The translations under genes and the position numbers were made by a program. From positions 22,466,933 through 22,530,932 of the forward strand of contig OU342806.1 in assembly GCA_910591455.2 (NCBI GenBank): a stretch of DNA of 64,000 nt, written 5' to 3'. Position 1 is the stretch's first letter; every line of letters begins with the position of its first letter. Under the pieces are notes generated by a model, which was not told the origin of the DNA, ran no database searches, and worked only from the letters and a program-made list of their open reading frames with translations. The stretch is from Pholis gunnellus (lineage: Eukaryota > Chordata > Actinopteri > Perciformes > Pholidae). Positions 40,801 through 51,099 of this stretch are shown here, piece by piece.

Positions 40801-42397
40801 CTGTGATGTAGTGCTCACTTATACAATCGTAATCCCCGCAATTGATATAGGATGTGGTATATAGATCTCCAGCAATATGTTTGTGAATGTGTGACGAATC
40901 AGCCGACAGCGGCAGGAAACAGCTGCTGCTTTTAAGCGAACACAACACACGCACGGAAGGGAAACCAGTAGGTTCAAAAACCAGTAGGCACGTAACACCG
41001 GCATTAGAGGGCAGACGGTCCACAGCAGGGTGAAGCGCGCATTGAGCCGCATTCATTCAAAATCCGGCACCTTAGCAGGCGTGGATTTGTTTATTTGTCC
41101 GTAAAACAGTCCGAAAATAATTTTTCATTCTTCTGATTCCCGGCTTTGTTTTAAACGGTCTCTCTTCATTCTATCTTTATCTCGCTCGACCATTGCTTCG
41201 CTCTTCTCTCTCGCTGGTTGAGCCGGAGAGGATCGAGGGCCAATTTTGAATGGGGTTCGAGTGGCTTTAGTAAGTTTACTTAAGTAAAGGATCTGAGAAC
41301 TACTTCCACCACGGGGTAATATGGAGTACGGTCAACATCTCTGACCTGACACTTGATAAATGCTGTTTATTAATGACTTCAATCCGGAAGATTTTAAATC
41401 ACATTTCACAGAAATGACACAACTTAAATCAAATTGTGAAACATTATAAAAACTGTGTAAATAACATCAGTTAGCTGCATGAATACTACTAACTTGAAAT
41501 GACGAAAACTAAAATTGCACATTTACTAGAGATATCTCTTATGTGCCATTGTTTACATTGTTGATTGCACTTAATTTTAACAGGACTAGCTACAGATGTT
41601 TCCTCGCAACTGATTTACACTAAAGTCTTAATTGGCTGAGACATTTCTTAAATTGTAATCGTGCAATCTGATTTAAATCAATACTCATTTGAAATATTTT
41701 CTCAGGAAATGTGTTTCTTGGGTGTGCAGTGTATAAACAATGATTAACCCCACAATTGGTAGTCGGAACTGCTCACCCGTGTCAACGCCGGTCAAGTCCG
41801 CCTTTTCGTTTGTGTCTGAAAGAAGGATAAGAGTCGGTTATAGAGACATCTTCCCACCAGATACTCGACTCAGATGTAAATCATGTAAATGAATCGGAGA
41901 TTTAAAAAGACACTCACCAGAAAAGCTGGGGCAGTCTGCAATAAAACACACATAACAGTTAATCAACCAGTCGAGTGACTGAAATCTGACACAATTTATT
42001 TTGAAATCATGTTTTATTTTCATGTGGCGGGAACATGACTTATACCAGAAGGCTATTTGTAACAGTGGAACTAGATACACATGTATGACTATGAAGTTGT
42101 GATGTGATTAAAAAGTAATTAAACCTCAGTCACACTTCAGCTCTTACCGCTCTTGGTGAAGTCTATTGTTTGACCCCCTCCCTCCATCACTAGCGTCACG
42201 TTCTTCAGCAGGTCAAAGCAAACAGCGTAGACAAACTGTTGGAAACACACCACGCAGCCGGAGGACGACGGCAGGTCGGTTGAGGAGCAGAGTGGAGGTG
42301 CACCACTCCCCGAATACATGGAACCGGCTTCACTGTTGGCATCGTACACCTGATCCACAATGTTTTGCTGAACAGTCCGAAAACAACTGAAAGACAT
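37857..42397 (-). CDS. Single-pass membrane protein, unidentified (gene A)
   Basis: Six minus-strand exons with joined phases: 42148-42397, 41918-41935, 41777-41815, 38068-38167, 37857-37914, plus a probable noncoding first exon at 54694-54800. The coding part starts MSFSCFRTVQQNIVDQVYD right after an acceptor. It has six Cys in the first exon, then DCPSFSG, DTNEKADLTGVDTG, a membrane helix (WWLLLLLVPVIISLLLAAW) and a short tail ending EDECPV. No signal peptide is visible in this start, so a secretory exon may lie undetected upstream or be lost to transposon insertions. I do not recognise the family. Layout and size suggest a small immune or adhesion surface protein or a tethered cytokine, which is speculation. 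Confidence 0.6.
38205..38335. repeat. End fragment of a GTGGTGGAA...TACTT repeat
   Basis: AGTGGTGGAATGTTACACTG...TACTTTTACTTTACCTGAG matches the known end of a teleost repeat. The opposite end (AAGGATCTGAGAACTACTTCCACCAC) is at about 41270-41314, reversed. The two ends bracket the inverted-repeat cluster at 38.3-41.3 kb. Confidence 0.5.
38431..38955. repeat. Foldback element with arms of about 70 bp
   Basis: The arm at 38431-38500 (AGCCACATTTCCTGAGAACA...ATAAATCAGTTTTATGATT) is repeated in reverse complement at 38881-38953 with a few changes. The loop is about 380 bases and noncoding. Confidence 0.7.
39767..41001. repeat. Large inverted repeat: two 446-bp arms, 343-bp spacer
   Basis: The left arm 39767-40212 and right arm 40556-41001 are near-identical reverse complements. 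Both give the same small frame (CLLVFEPTGFPSVRVLC...), once on each strand. The left arm starts CCGGTGTTACG and the inner ends read GGGGGCGTATCTTC. Few mismatches are visible (for example TAATAAAACT against TAATATAACT), so it is recent or kept alike by gene conversion. It lies in intron 3 of gene A. No transposase is seen in the spacer. Confidence 0.85.
40675..40750 (+). other. tRNA-like segment with Pol III box A/B motifs
   Basis: TGGCGGAGTGCG (box A-like) and GGTTCGAAACC (box B) are about 50 bases apart. The inverted twin lies at about 40022-40093 on the minus strand. The T stem and acceptor stem do not pair well, so it is more likely a tRNA-derived SINE head or decayed tRNA than a working tRNA gene. 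Confidence 0.45.
41002..41776. other. Rest of gene A intron 3
   Basis: Holds the repeat end at 41270-41314. Otherwise nothing is recognised. Confidence 0.45.
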
Positions 42398-42840
42398 CTG
42401 GAGAGAAGAGAGAGGCCTTAGGAAAACAAAACAATCCTGTCCATTTCATTATTTTTGTATTCAAGCGATAGATATGCGAAGGTCAATAAGTAATCTGCAA
42501 GAGAAATAAAGAAAAACAAATGAATTTGATTCAAATAAACGTCCGCTTAGTGATGCATTTGACTCCGACAGACGTGATCTCTAAAAGCGCTTTCCACTAA
42601 ACAAAGCAAGCTCATCTCACGTTTTAACAAGTGAAATAACGTGAAATCTTAATCTGTGATTCATTACAAAGTGAGAAAGTATTTTGTAGTTGTGGAAGTG
42701 CAAGAAAAACTCCATGCCGACTGATCTGACTGTACGGTGAAAGTCATGTATTTGTGTTATTGGCACGGTCTAATTATATACGTCTGTCAGTTTCTAATTG
42801 AAATTGTCAAAATGAATGCAGTTGACTAAGACTGACTAAG

Positions 42841-43076
42841 TGTAGCGTTAGACATTCCTGCAGCTATCTTCGTTATTACAGTCACCAAGATGGTTAGCTA
42901 GTAGCTCCTAGTAGCTAGCACTCACGGGAGAAAAAGAACAGACGACCATCGTCTCTTTGGTCTGGGAACTCACTCTGACCGCTTTTATTCTGCGCATGCG
43001 CACAACAGCACCTCAGTGCAAACAGGCACAGGCCACTCAACATGGCTTTGCTACTCACATAGGAATATGCTCAACA
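42841..43076 (-). repeat. Copia 3' LTR
   Basis: 236 bp, preceded on the minus strand by the purine tract GAGTGGGAG (about 43077-43085). Confidence 0.9.
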
Positions 43077-43478
43077 CTCCCACTCAAAGACATGTGTATA
43101 GCTCTCTATGTTGGTAAATAAAAACCAAAAATACACAACTTCAAAATAAAACATTTTGCATACTGGCAGTGTTCTAAAAACTTCAAAACATTTACATCTG
43201 TCAGTTCACATTACTCACCAAACAAATACCCCTTGAAACTCTCAAACTTATTCTTTGTCACTGGCTTGGTAAGAACATCAGCTACCATGTTTGCAGTAGG
43301 ACAGTATTCTATAGATATTTTCCCCTCTGCGTGTGCAGACCGTATAAAGTGATACTTTATATCTATGTGTTTGCTTCTCTGTCTGCATACTGGGTTCTTA
43401 GATAAAGCTATCGCCCCCTGGTTGTCCTCATAGATCTTGACTGGTACATGCTGGTTACCACTATCTATTCCTCTAAGT

Positions 43479-44356
43479 CAGGGGTGGCCAACCAGTCAGA
43501 GACCAAGAGCCACATTTTTTACTGTGTTACCGCAAAGAGCCACATCATACACATGGGCACACATGAACATCACCCTATCCCTTCCTCACACACACACATA
43601 TCTTTGCTCAGCCAGATTTATTGTAAATGTCACACACCAACATGATAATGACAGAAATTGACTCCTAAGACCACAGGCCAGTCATTTTCAACAATGAACA
43701 TTGTGTACACTGTCTCACACAGACAAACTCTCAGTTCAACCAAGTCCACAAACAAAAATATAATAATTTACAATAGTGTTTTTCTTTTACTATGCATGTT
43801 ACTTAGTGGGACTTCTGGCATTCCTTGCCTTGAACAATCCTCTTCAAATCTGGCTTGTATTCCGTTGTTGCCACTCGAAGCAATTCTTTCACATGGGTGT
43901 CAGTCAGAACAGATCGATGCTTTGATTTCACGTGTTTCAGGGTAGAAAACACAGACTCGCAGACATATGTTGACCCAAACATTAACAGTATCTTAAGCGC
44001 AGCCCGTTTGACATTGGGGTATTTTTTCATTGGCACACTTTTCCAGAACTCAATGGTCCCTTAAAGCAGGTTTGAGTTGGTCCTCCTCACAAAGATCGAT
44101 CATCTCCAACTCAGCCGCAGCCTCATCTGCGACTAGCGGGGCTTTCAAACAGTCCGTCTCGGCGTTAAATGGGTCGACGAGGAACGTAATCTGTGGCCGC
44201 ACATGCGCGTTTGACGAAAATACCGTATTTAACTCAAGCGAAGCGAACACGCACATTAAAAAACCACAAATACAAACTTCGATATGAACGTAAGAGCCGC
44301 ATGAAACCGGGCAAAGAGCCGCATGCGGCTCGGGAGCCGCGGGTTGGCCACCCCTG
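43479..44356 (-). mobile_element. hAT DNA transposon fragment nested in Copia
   Basis: Terminal inverted repeats CAGGGGTGGCCAACC and GGTTGGCCACCCCTG lie inside the 8-bp target duplication CTCTAAGT (43471-43478 and 44357-44364). At 878 bp it is an internally deleted, non-autonomous copy. The minus frame at 43803-44036 (SVFSTLKHVKSKHRSVLTD) is the C-terminal dimerisation part of a hAT transposase, of the Charlie-like type known from GTF2IRD2. Confidence 0.93.
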
Positions 44357-47300
44357 CTCTAAGTAGTTGTACAAGGTACATACTCTCTTGAGTCGTGGCT
44401 GCAAGTGCCATATACTCTGCTTCGCAGGTGGACAACGCCACTGTTGGCTGTTTCCTACTCTTCCACGATATAACTGGACCATTCTCAGTTAAGCTGAAAC
44501 AGTATCCACTTGTGCTCCTCCTATCATCCTTATCGGCTGCCCAATCAGCATCACTATATCCTTCCAGCTGTAGGAGGCTTTTCTCACATTTCTGGTAGTG
44601 TAGTTCTTGATCTATCGTACCCTTTAAGTACCTCAGTATGTGTTTTGCTGTAGCCCAATGCTGTTGCTTTGGTTCTGCTAGATACTGAGATAGTTTACTC
44701 ACAACCCAGCTCAGGTCAGGTCTGGTACATGTCATAATGTATATCAAGCTACCTACTATCTCTCTATATCCTGTCGAATCAATAACTTCACCCTCACTGT
44801 CAAAGTTTAACTTTTGCTCACATGGGGTGGATCTCGGTTTGCATCCGGACATTCCAAATTTCACTAATATTTTCTCTATGTGTCTCTTTTGAGTCATTTT
44901 GATCTCTCCCTCACTTTGTCTGAAATCGATACCCAGGAAGTGTTTAAGTGGACCCATATCTTTCATCTTAAACCTTCTCTTCAACATTTCTTTTACATCA
45001 CTGAGTAAGGTGTTGTTACTCGCTGCTATGATTAAGTCATCTACCCACACTAACAGAATCACTTTCTCGTTCTCAGATCTTCTGCTGTAGACACAATGAT
45101 CAGCATCATTTTGCACAAAACCATTCTCTGTAAGGTGATCATGCAGTAACATGTTCCAGTTCCGCCCGGACTGTTTTAAACCATACAATGACTTGTTGAG
45201 TTTACACACTAAGTGTTCCCCTGTTTTTGACTTGATCTCAAAACCTTCCGGTTGCTCCATATATACCTCACAGTCTATTGGAGCATGGAGATAAGCAGTC
45301 TTCACATCCATTTGGTGTAGGGTAAGATCCTCCTGTACAGCCACCTGCATTAATGCTCGTACAGAGGTCATGTTGGCTGTCGGTGAAAAAGTCTCTTTAT
45401 AATCAATCCCTTCCACTTGACTATACCCCTTTGCGACATATCTGGCTTTACAAGTTTCAGATCCATCTGGCCTCTCTTTCACTGCATACACCCAGCGACC
45501 TCCCACTGCTTGTTTGCCTCTTGGCAGTGGGGTCAGAGTGAAAGTATTATTCTCTGTCAAAGAGTTCATCTCATCTTTCATCGCGTCAGCCCACATTTTT
45601 GACTTCTTTGAGTCCATTGCCTCTTTAAGTGTTTTAGGTACATCATAAGCTACTCTGTAGAAATAATCTACATTTTCACTTTCATCATTATTACACTCAG
45701 CTTTACACTGATACTCCTTTAAATATTCTGTAGCCTTTCTCTGTCTCATAGGGTATCTCTTTTCTCCCTCTTCTCTCTGAGTACTAACTGTCTGGGTCGG
45801 ACCTGCCTCAGCAGTCTCCTCAACATTTGACTCTTTACTCTCCTTAGGCTGTCCCTGACCCTGGTTGACTATCTTCGGTGGTGTACCTTTTTTCTCAATA
45901 TCTTCCCCCATGTCACAATCTGTCTGAGTCTGACTATCTGCGCTACCTTTGGTGAGGAATTTCACCAGCCTATGTTTGAGGACTTTTCCTGTCTCGGGAT
46001 AATACACATTATATGCTGGACTATATTTGTCATAGCCTACAAAGATCCCCTTTTTGCATCTAGAATCCAGCTTTTTCTTATCCTGCTGATATACGTAGCA
46101 TTCAGAACCAAATATCTTCATGTTAGATAGGTTAGGTGTTTTTCCTGTGAAAACACGGTAAGGTGTCTGCTCTAGCCGCTTACTGTAGCACCTGTTGCGG
46201 ATTTGACATGCTGTCTGTACAGCATATGTCCATAATTGCTTTGGGAGGTTACTCTCCAATAGCATGCATCGAGACATCTCGAATAAGGTTCTCCAACCTC
46301 TTTCGGCAGTTCCATTCTGATGAGGTGAGTAGGGTGCACTCTTCTCATGCCTTATCAAGTTACTCCTAAGTAAAGACTGGAACTCCTGCCCGGTAAACTC
46401 TGTTCCGTTATCAGACCTTATGCACTTTATCTTTCCATATGGAGCTACATCTGCTATGAATTTTTCTGTAGCTTTTGTCGTGTCACTCTTTGCTTTAATA
46501 AAGTATGGAAAAATCATTCCACTGAAATCATCAGTAAATGCTATTGCATATCTGTATCCATCTTTATCTGCTGGTTCTATCGGACCGCATAGGTCTGTGT
46601 GTACTAGCTCTAATACGGTTGTAGCTTTAGCGTCTGCCTGTCTGTTTCTGCTTTGTGTAAACTTGCCCTGTGTGCATATTTCACAGTTTTGGTTGGACTT
46701 GTCATGTTTCCCTTTTATAGACATCCCTTCAACCACCTTTTCTAATTTTGCAACATCATCAAAATTACAATGACCAAGAATCCTATGCCACGTTTGAATG
46801 TCATGACAACCATACACTTCATCAACATTTTCATCCTCTACAGTGCTAAGGTAATACAACCTACCATACACGTCCATTTTGAATATGGTACCATCCTTGT
46901 GAACCAGCCAGTCATTACCGTCCTTGAAGCGGACCTCAGCTCCGTTGGCTGTCGCTGCTTTGACTGAAAAGATGTTTTGTGGAAACGATGGGATGTAGAG
47001 CGCTTGCTTGAGCCTCGTTTTCACCTGTCGTCCCTCGCTGTCCAGCAAGTAGACTTCGGCGTCTCCCCTCATCTTTGCCATCCCGCTCACCTTGGATCCG
47101 TCAGCAAGCTCGATCATGTGGTCCTCGGGTCTGAAGCTCTTGTCAACTGTTTTGAACTTTGTGGCGTCGTTGATCATGTGTGTTGTGGCGCCGCAATCGA
47201 CCATGAGACCCTTTTTGTTTTCTCTTTGTGCAGGACAATCACTCATCCTGAAACAGAAGGACGTATGCTCTGCCTCTGTCTCTCCATCAGCTTTCTTTAC

Positions 47301-48120
47301 ATGGTCACGGCCTTGTCCTTGGCCGCGTCCCCTTCCTCGCTGTGGTGTGTCCCATTTTCGTTCCTCTCTTCTCACCTGGTAACCTTCAGGAGATGCCCTG
47401 GCCATGTGTCCCTTTTTACCGCACGTGTAACACTCGACATCAGCCAGGTCCATTTTCTTCCCTCTTCCTCTTCCTCGGGACCTCGTTGCCCCGCTAGTCT
47501 TCATCACGTTGTCTTCTTCAGCATTCACGTCACTTTTCCCATATTTTTCAGTACTCTCGTAACTTCGCAGTTTTGTTTTAAACTCGCCGAACGTTACAGT
47601 GTCACTTGTCTGAGTGATGTACACGATGAATGGCTTGTATGAATCAGGTAGTCCTTTTACTACCATAGCCATCTGAAGCCCATCACTAATATGCTCCTCT
47701 GCTCTTCTCAATGACGTGAATATAGTCTCTGCTCGAATAATATAGTCCGTGACCGTTTCATTGCTGGCCTTATGGAGCGCGGAAAGTTCACAATACAAAC
47801 TCACAACGCGGGGTTTGTCCTTTCCGGCATAGTGCGCGCGAAGAATATTCAGTGCTTTTCTTCCGTCACGTTTCGCGTCCCTCATTACCAATGACAAGCT
47901 CTTGTTGTCCAGACATTGCACTAGTTCTGCATATGCCTCACCGTTCTTTTCCCCGTCTTCCGCGAGAGCTTCTTCGTCATCCTCAGCGATCTCCGGGTCT
48001 TCCGAGATAACTTCTCTGAGACGACGTAACTCCATGTGCGCGAGGAACCTTGTTTCCCAGAGCTCGTAATTTTTCTCATCACCGTCGAATAAAAGTCTGA
48101 ACCACCTTTGGCCTGATTGA

Positions 48121-48134
48121 CTGGGCCCATAACC
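48121..48134 (-). other. Copia primer-binding site (initiator tRNA-Met, internal)
   Basis: On the minus strand GGTTATGGGCCCAG directly follows the 5' LTR. It is complementary to the anticodon arm of initiator tRNA-Met, the half-tRNA priming known for Drosophila copia. It is also translated as part of gag. Confidence 0.85.
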
Positions 48135-48370
48135 TGTAGCGTTAGACATTCCTGCAGCTATCTTCGTTATTACAGTCACCAAGATGGTTAGCTAGTAGCT
48201 CCTAGTAGCTAGCACTCACGGGAGAAAAAGAACAGACGACCATCGTCTCTTTGGTCTGGGAACTCACTCTGACCGTTTTTATTCTGCGCATGCGCACAAC
48301 AGCACCTCAGCGCGCACAGGCACAGGCCACTCAACATGGCTTTGCTACTCACATAGGAATATGCTCAACA
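48135..48370 (-). repeat. Copia 5' LTR
   Basis: 236 bp. The gag ATG (48149-48147) lies 12 bases from its inner end. Confidence 0.9.
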
Positions 48371-48375
48371 CTAAG

Positions 48376-49098
48376 TCCACTGTACGCCTATACTTCCTGC
48401 AGCCTTATAAGAGTCTGTGAGGTACAGTGAGTCATTTTGATGTACCGAGCATCAGATTTCCTGTGTATGTTACGACAGCTAGCAGTACAGGAACGCGTTT
48501 TAGTTAAACAGAGGGAAAACATCCACATGTAACGAATGCCTTACTGTATTATATATATCCTGAAGTAAAAAAGTGTTTGTTTGTTACCTTGAAATAGTTT
48601 TCTCAACCTTGTCTTCTTTACAGTGCCGATTCAGAAACTATATATATTTGCAGCCTGATAAAGTCACAACGTGTACAATTCCATGCAACAGAAATGATTA
48701 TTATTGACTATGACCACATGTTTATGCTTCCTCATATCATTTTAGGAAGGGCTGTTAACGACACAGAGATTTATGCAGCACTTGCTTTTCTGGGAAACGA
48801 TAGCAATGTGGTGATGAAAACCACAATAACAACTCGTTTCACCATGTTAGACAGGCTGCATACTATTAGGAAAGGACATACAACTTCTGGTGACACGTGG
48901 GCCACGAAGGCTCCTAAAAATGAATGCGATTGCTGCCATGCATGTGCTGGTCTTGTTATCTGAGACAGGAAACTGTATACCGTCATAATAACGCATACTT
49001 GTGGGTATACGCGGTGTCTCGTGATTCTTCTGAAAGCTGTTCAAGACTCTGTCAGAGCCTTTACAGTTCCAGTGAAAAGTGGAAAATTGCCTCCAATT
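48376..49098. other. Sequence between Copia and the Gypsy-like element
   Basis: No gene was recognised. Its last part (about 49040-49098) is homologous to 55780-55840, a local duplication. Confidence 0.5.
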
Positions 49099-49103
49099 AT
49101 GTC

Positions 49104-49522
49104 TGTCATGATTAGGCTTTGCCTCTGTGTTCTGTGTGTCTGTGTTACTCCACTCTACCTGTCAGTCACTCCCTCAGCCTAATTCCCTTCACCTGCCGCT
49201 GATTAGTAATCAAGCACTTCCCCCTCATCAGCACAACTCTTCTCACCTGTTCTTCCCTCTTCATAAGCTCCTGCCCATCAGTCACTCCTTGCCAGATTCT
49301 TGCAATGTCTACCCGCCCGTTCGGCTTGTGCTGTTCCTGGTTTCCCTGTCTGCCTGCCCTGTTTCCTGTCCTGCTGGATTTCCTCCCCTCTTCCCTTGTC
49401 TCGTCCGTGGATGCCCCATTGTGCCTGTAAGTCTGCTGTTTGTTTTGAATTGTTCATTAAAACCACTTCTACACGCTACTCTGCCTGGTCTGCGTTTGAG
49501 TCCTCCACCATGCCCCATGACA
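49104..49522 (+). repeat. 5' LTR of the Gypsy-like element
   Basis: TGTCATG...CCATGACA. It contains a TATA-like TTCATAAG (about 49260), the inferred transcript start near 49292, ATTAAA near 49459 and an ATG in excellent Kozak context (CCACCATGC, 49510). Confidence 0.9.
49292..49302 (+). promoter_or_regulatory. Inferred RNA 5' end / self-primer
   Basis: GCCAGATTCTT lies about 30 bases after the TATA-like TTCATAAG. It is the exact reverse complement of 49524-49534, one base past the LTR end. In Tf1/sushi elements the first 11 nt of the RNA prime reverse transcription in this way. Confidence 0.65.
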
Positions 49523-51099
49523 GAAGAATCTGGCCAAGAAGGGACTCAGCAGACCACCAGTTTGAGTGGTATGAACAATTCATGGGTTACCGCCTTATCC
49601 AGAAGGCAGACCCGGACGTGTTGGCCGCAGCGGACCAACGCTTTGAGCGCTTCTCCCCGGGGTGGTACGAACACTTTTCGGGAACCTGCCAGGCTTTTGG
49701 AGGGCCTCGGAGCGTCCAGAAGGCGAACCGTGACCTAGGTTTGAAGCCATCCCCCGAGTGGGATGAACAGTTTGAGGGTTCCCGCTTGGCCTATGGAGGG
49801 CCTCTGAGCATCCAGAGGGCAAACCGGGAACTAAGCCGCTCTGTCACCCCAAAGAAGAGTCAGAGGCAGAGAAAGGGTCAGTCTTCAGTTCCCGCTGGGC
49901 CGCAGCGATCCCCCGCTCCCGCTGGGCCGCAGCGATCCCCCGTTCCCGCTGGGCCGCAGCGATCCCCCGTTCCCGCTGGGCCGCAGCGATCCCCCGTTTC
50001 CGCTGGGCCGCAGCGATCCCCCGTTTCCGCTGGGCCGCAGCGATCCCCCGTTTCCGCTGGGCCGCAGCGATCCCCCGTTTCCGCTGAGCCGCAGCGATCC
50101 CCCGTTTCCGCTGGGCTGCAGCGATCCCCTGCTCCCGCTTGGCCGCAGCTAACTCCAGCTCCCCGTGTCCAGTCGACGGTCCGACCGACTCCAGCTCCCC
50201 GTGTCCAGTCAACGGTCCGACCGACTCCAGCTGTCGCCTCGGCAGCGCAACCTCTCCCGGACCCAGCCACCGCAGCCTCGGCGCCTCAGCCTGTCCCGGA
50301 CCCAGCCGCCGACGTCTCGTCGCCACAGCGGTTCCCGGCCGCCGCCGCCGCCTTAGCGCTGCAGCCTCTCCCGGACCTGACCACCGCCGCCTCGGCACCG
50401 CAGCCTATCCCGAACCCGGCCGCAGGCGCCTCAGCGACTCAGTCACTTCCGCACTCGGTCGCCGCCGATGAGGTGAGCCTATTCCTGGCAGGCTTTGCCA
50501 TTTGGTGGAGCCTCGCCGCCTCAGAGCCGCAGCGACCTCCTGTGCCTGACGCTGCCGCCTCCATGTCGCAGCGACCTCCTGTGCCTGCCGCTGCCGCCTC
50601 CGTGTCGCAGCGACCTCCTGTGCCTGCCGCTGCCGCCTCCGTGCAGCAGCGACCTCCAGTGCCTGCCGCCGCTGAGGAGCAGCGACCTTTAGCTCCCGCC
50701 GTCGCCGAGGAGCAGCAGCGACCTCCAGTCCCGGCCGTTGCCGTCTCCGAGGAGCAGCAGCGACCTCCAGTCCCGGCCGTTGCCGTCTCCGAGGAGCAGC
50801 AGCGACCTCCAGTCCCGGCCGTTGCCGTCTCCGAGGAGCAGCAGCGACCTCCAGTCCCGGCCGTTGCCGTCTCCGAGGAGCAGCAGCGACCTCCAGTCCC
50901 GGCCGTTGCCGTCTCCGAGGAGCAGCAGCGACCTCCAGTCCCGGCCACTGCTGTCTCCGAGGAGCAGCGATCACCAGCCCCTGCCGCCGACGTCTCCGAG
51001 GAGCAGCGATCACCAGCCCCCGAGATCCAGCCGGAGCCCCAGTGTTCCCAGTCCGGTTCCCCCGAGTCAGTCACTTCCGCACTCGGTCGCCGCCGATGA
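49510..51099 (+). CDS. Proline-rich ORF of the Gypsy-like element, first part
   Basis: It starts in the last 13 bases of the 5' LTR (CCACCATGC) and reads 529 codons. Three diverged repeats of about 38 residues come first (FEWYEQFMGY, PGWYEHFSGT, PEWDEQFEGS). Then come 9-residue repeats (PQRSPVPAG), Pro/Ala-rich spacers, a hydrophobic patch ([17 protein letters not shown]) and 14-residue repeats ([14 protein letters not shown]). The frame ends in a tandem duplication that shifts it. No known gag or enzyme domain is recognised. It could be a divergent Gag-like or passenger protein; the function is unknown. Confidence 0.6.
   Translation: MPHDRRIWPRRDSADHQFEWYEQFMGYRLIQKADPDVLAAADQRFERFSPGWYEHFSGTCQAFGGPRSVQKANRDLGLKPSPEWDEQFEGSRLAYGGPLSIQRANRELSRSVTPKKSQRQRKGQSSVPAGPQRSPAPAGPQRSPVPAGPQRSPVPAGPQRSPVSAGPQRSPVSAGPQRSPVSAGPQRSPVSAEPQRSPVSAGLQRSPAPAWPQLTPAPRVQSTVRPTPAPRVQSTVRPTPAVASAAQPLPDPATAASAPQPVPDPAADVSSPQRFPAAAAALALQPLPDLTTAASAPQPIPNPAAGASATQSLPHSVAADEVSLFLAGFAIWWSLAASEPQRPPVPDAAASMSQRPPVPAAAASVSQRPPVPAAAASVQQRPPVPAAAEEQRPLAPAVAEEQQRPPVPAVAVSEEQQRPPVPAVAVSEEQQRPPVPAVAVSEEQQRPPVPAVAVSEEQQRPPVPAVAVSEEQQRPPVPATAVSEEQRSPAPAADVSEEQRSPAPEIQPEPQCSQSGSPESVTSALGRRR

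Larger units (their letters stand above)
43211..48149 (-). pseudogene. Copia gag-pol polyprotein, split by a hAT insertion
   Basis: The ATG is at 48149, inside the LTR. Domains in order: gag with one zinc knuckle (CYTCGKKGHMARAS, last Cys replaced by Ser), protease (VDCGATTHM), integrase zinc motif (HRILGHCNF...NCEICTQGK) and core (HTDLCGP, SDNGTEF, NGTAERGW), reverse transcriptase (YVAKGYSQVEGIDYKETFSP, LLVWVDDLIIAAS) and RNase H (GYSDADWAAD, STCEAEYMALA). The frame is open to 44357, where the hAT element begins, and the last 86 or so codons continue at 43211-43470. Discounting the insertion and its duplicated target leaves a length divisible by three. The copy was therefore probably intact before the hAT jump and now lacks a complete RNase H. 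Confidence 0.92.
42841..48370 (-). mobile_element. Copia-type LTR retrotransposon, nearly complete
   Basis: Two 236-bp LTRs (42841-43076 and 48135-48370; TG...CA ends on the minus strand) are flanked by CTAAG (42836-42840 and 48371-48375). A few LTR differences (for example GACCGCTTTT against GACCGTTTTT; CAGTGCAAACA against CAGCGCGCACA) point to a fairly recent insertion. A purine tract lies beside the low-coordinate LTR. The element carries the polyprotein below and is itself interrupted by a hAT element at 43479-44356. Confidence 0.95.

Noticed and set aside
37857..42397. Naming gene A as FLT3LG, CSF1 or KITLG
   Set aside because: The layout is reminiscent, but no diagnostic residues could be matched.
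49523..49540. tRNA primer-binding site for the Gypsy-like element
   Set aside because: No usual TGG... complement to a tRNA 3' end directly follows the LTR; the exact 11-nt self-complement is the better explanation.
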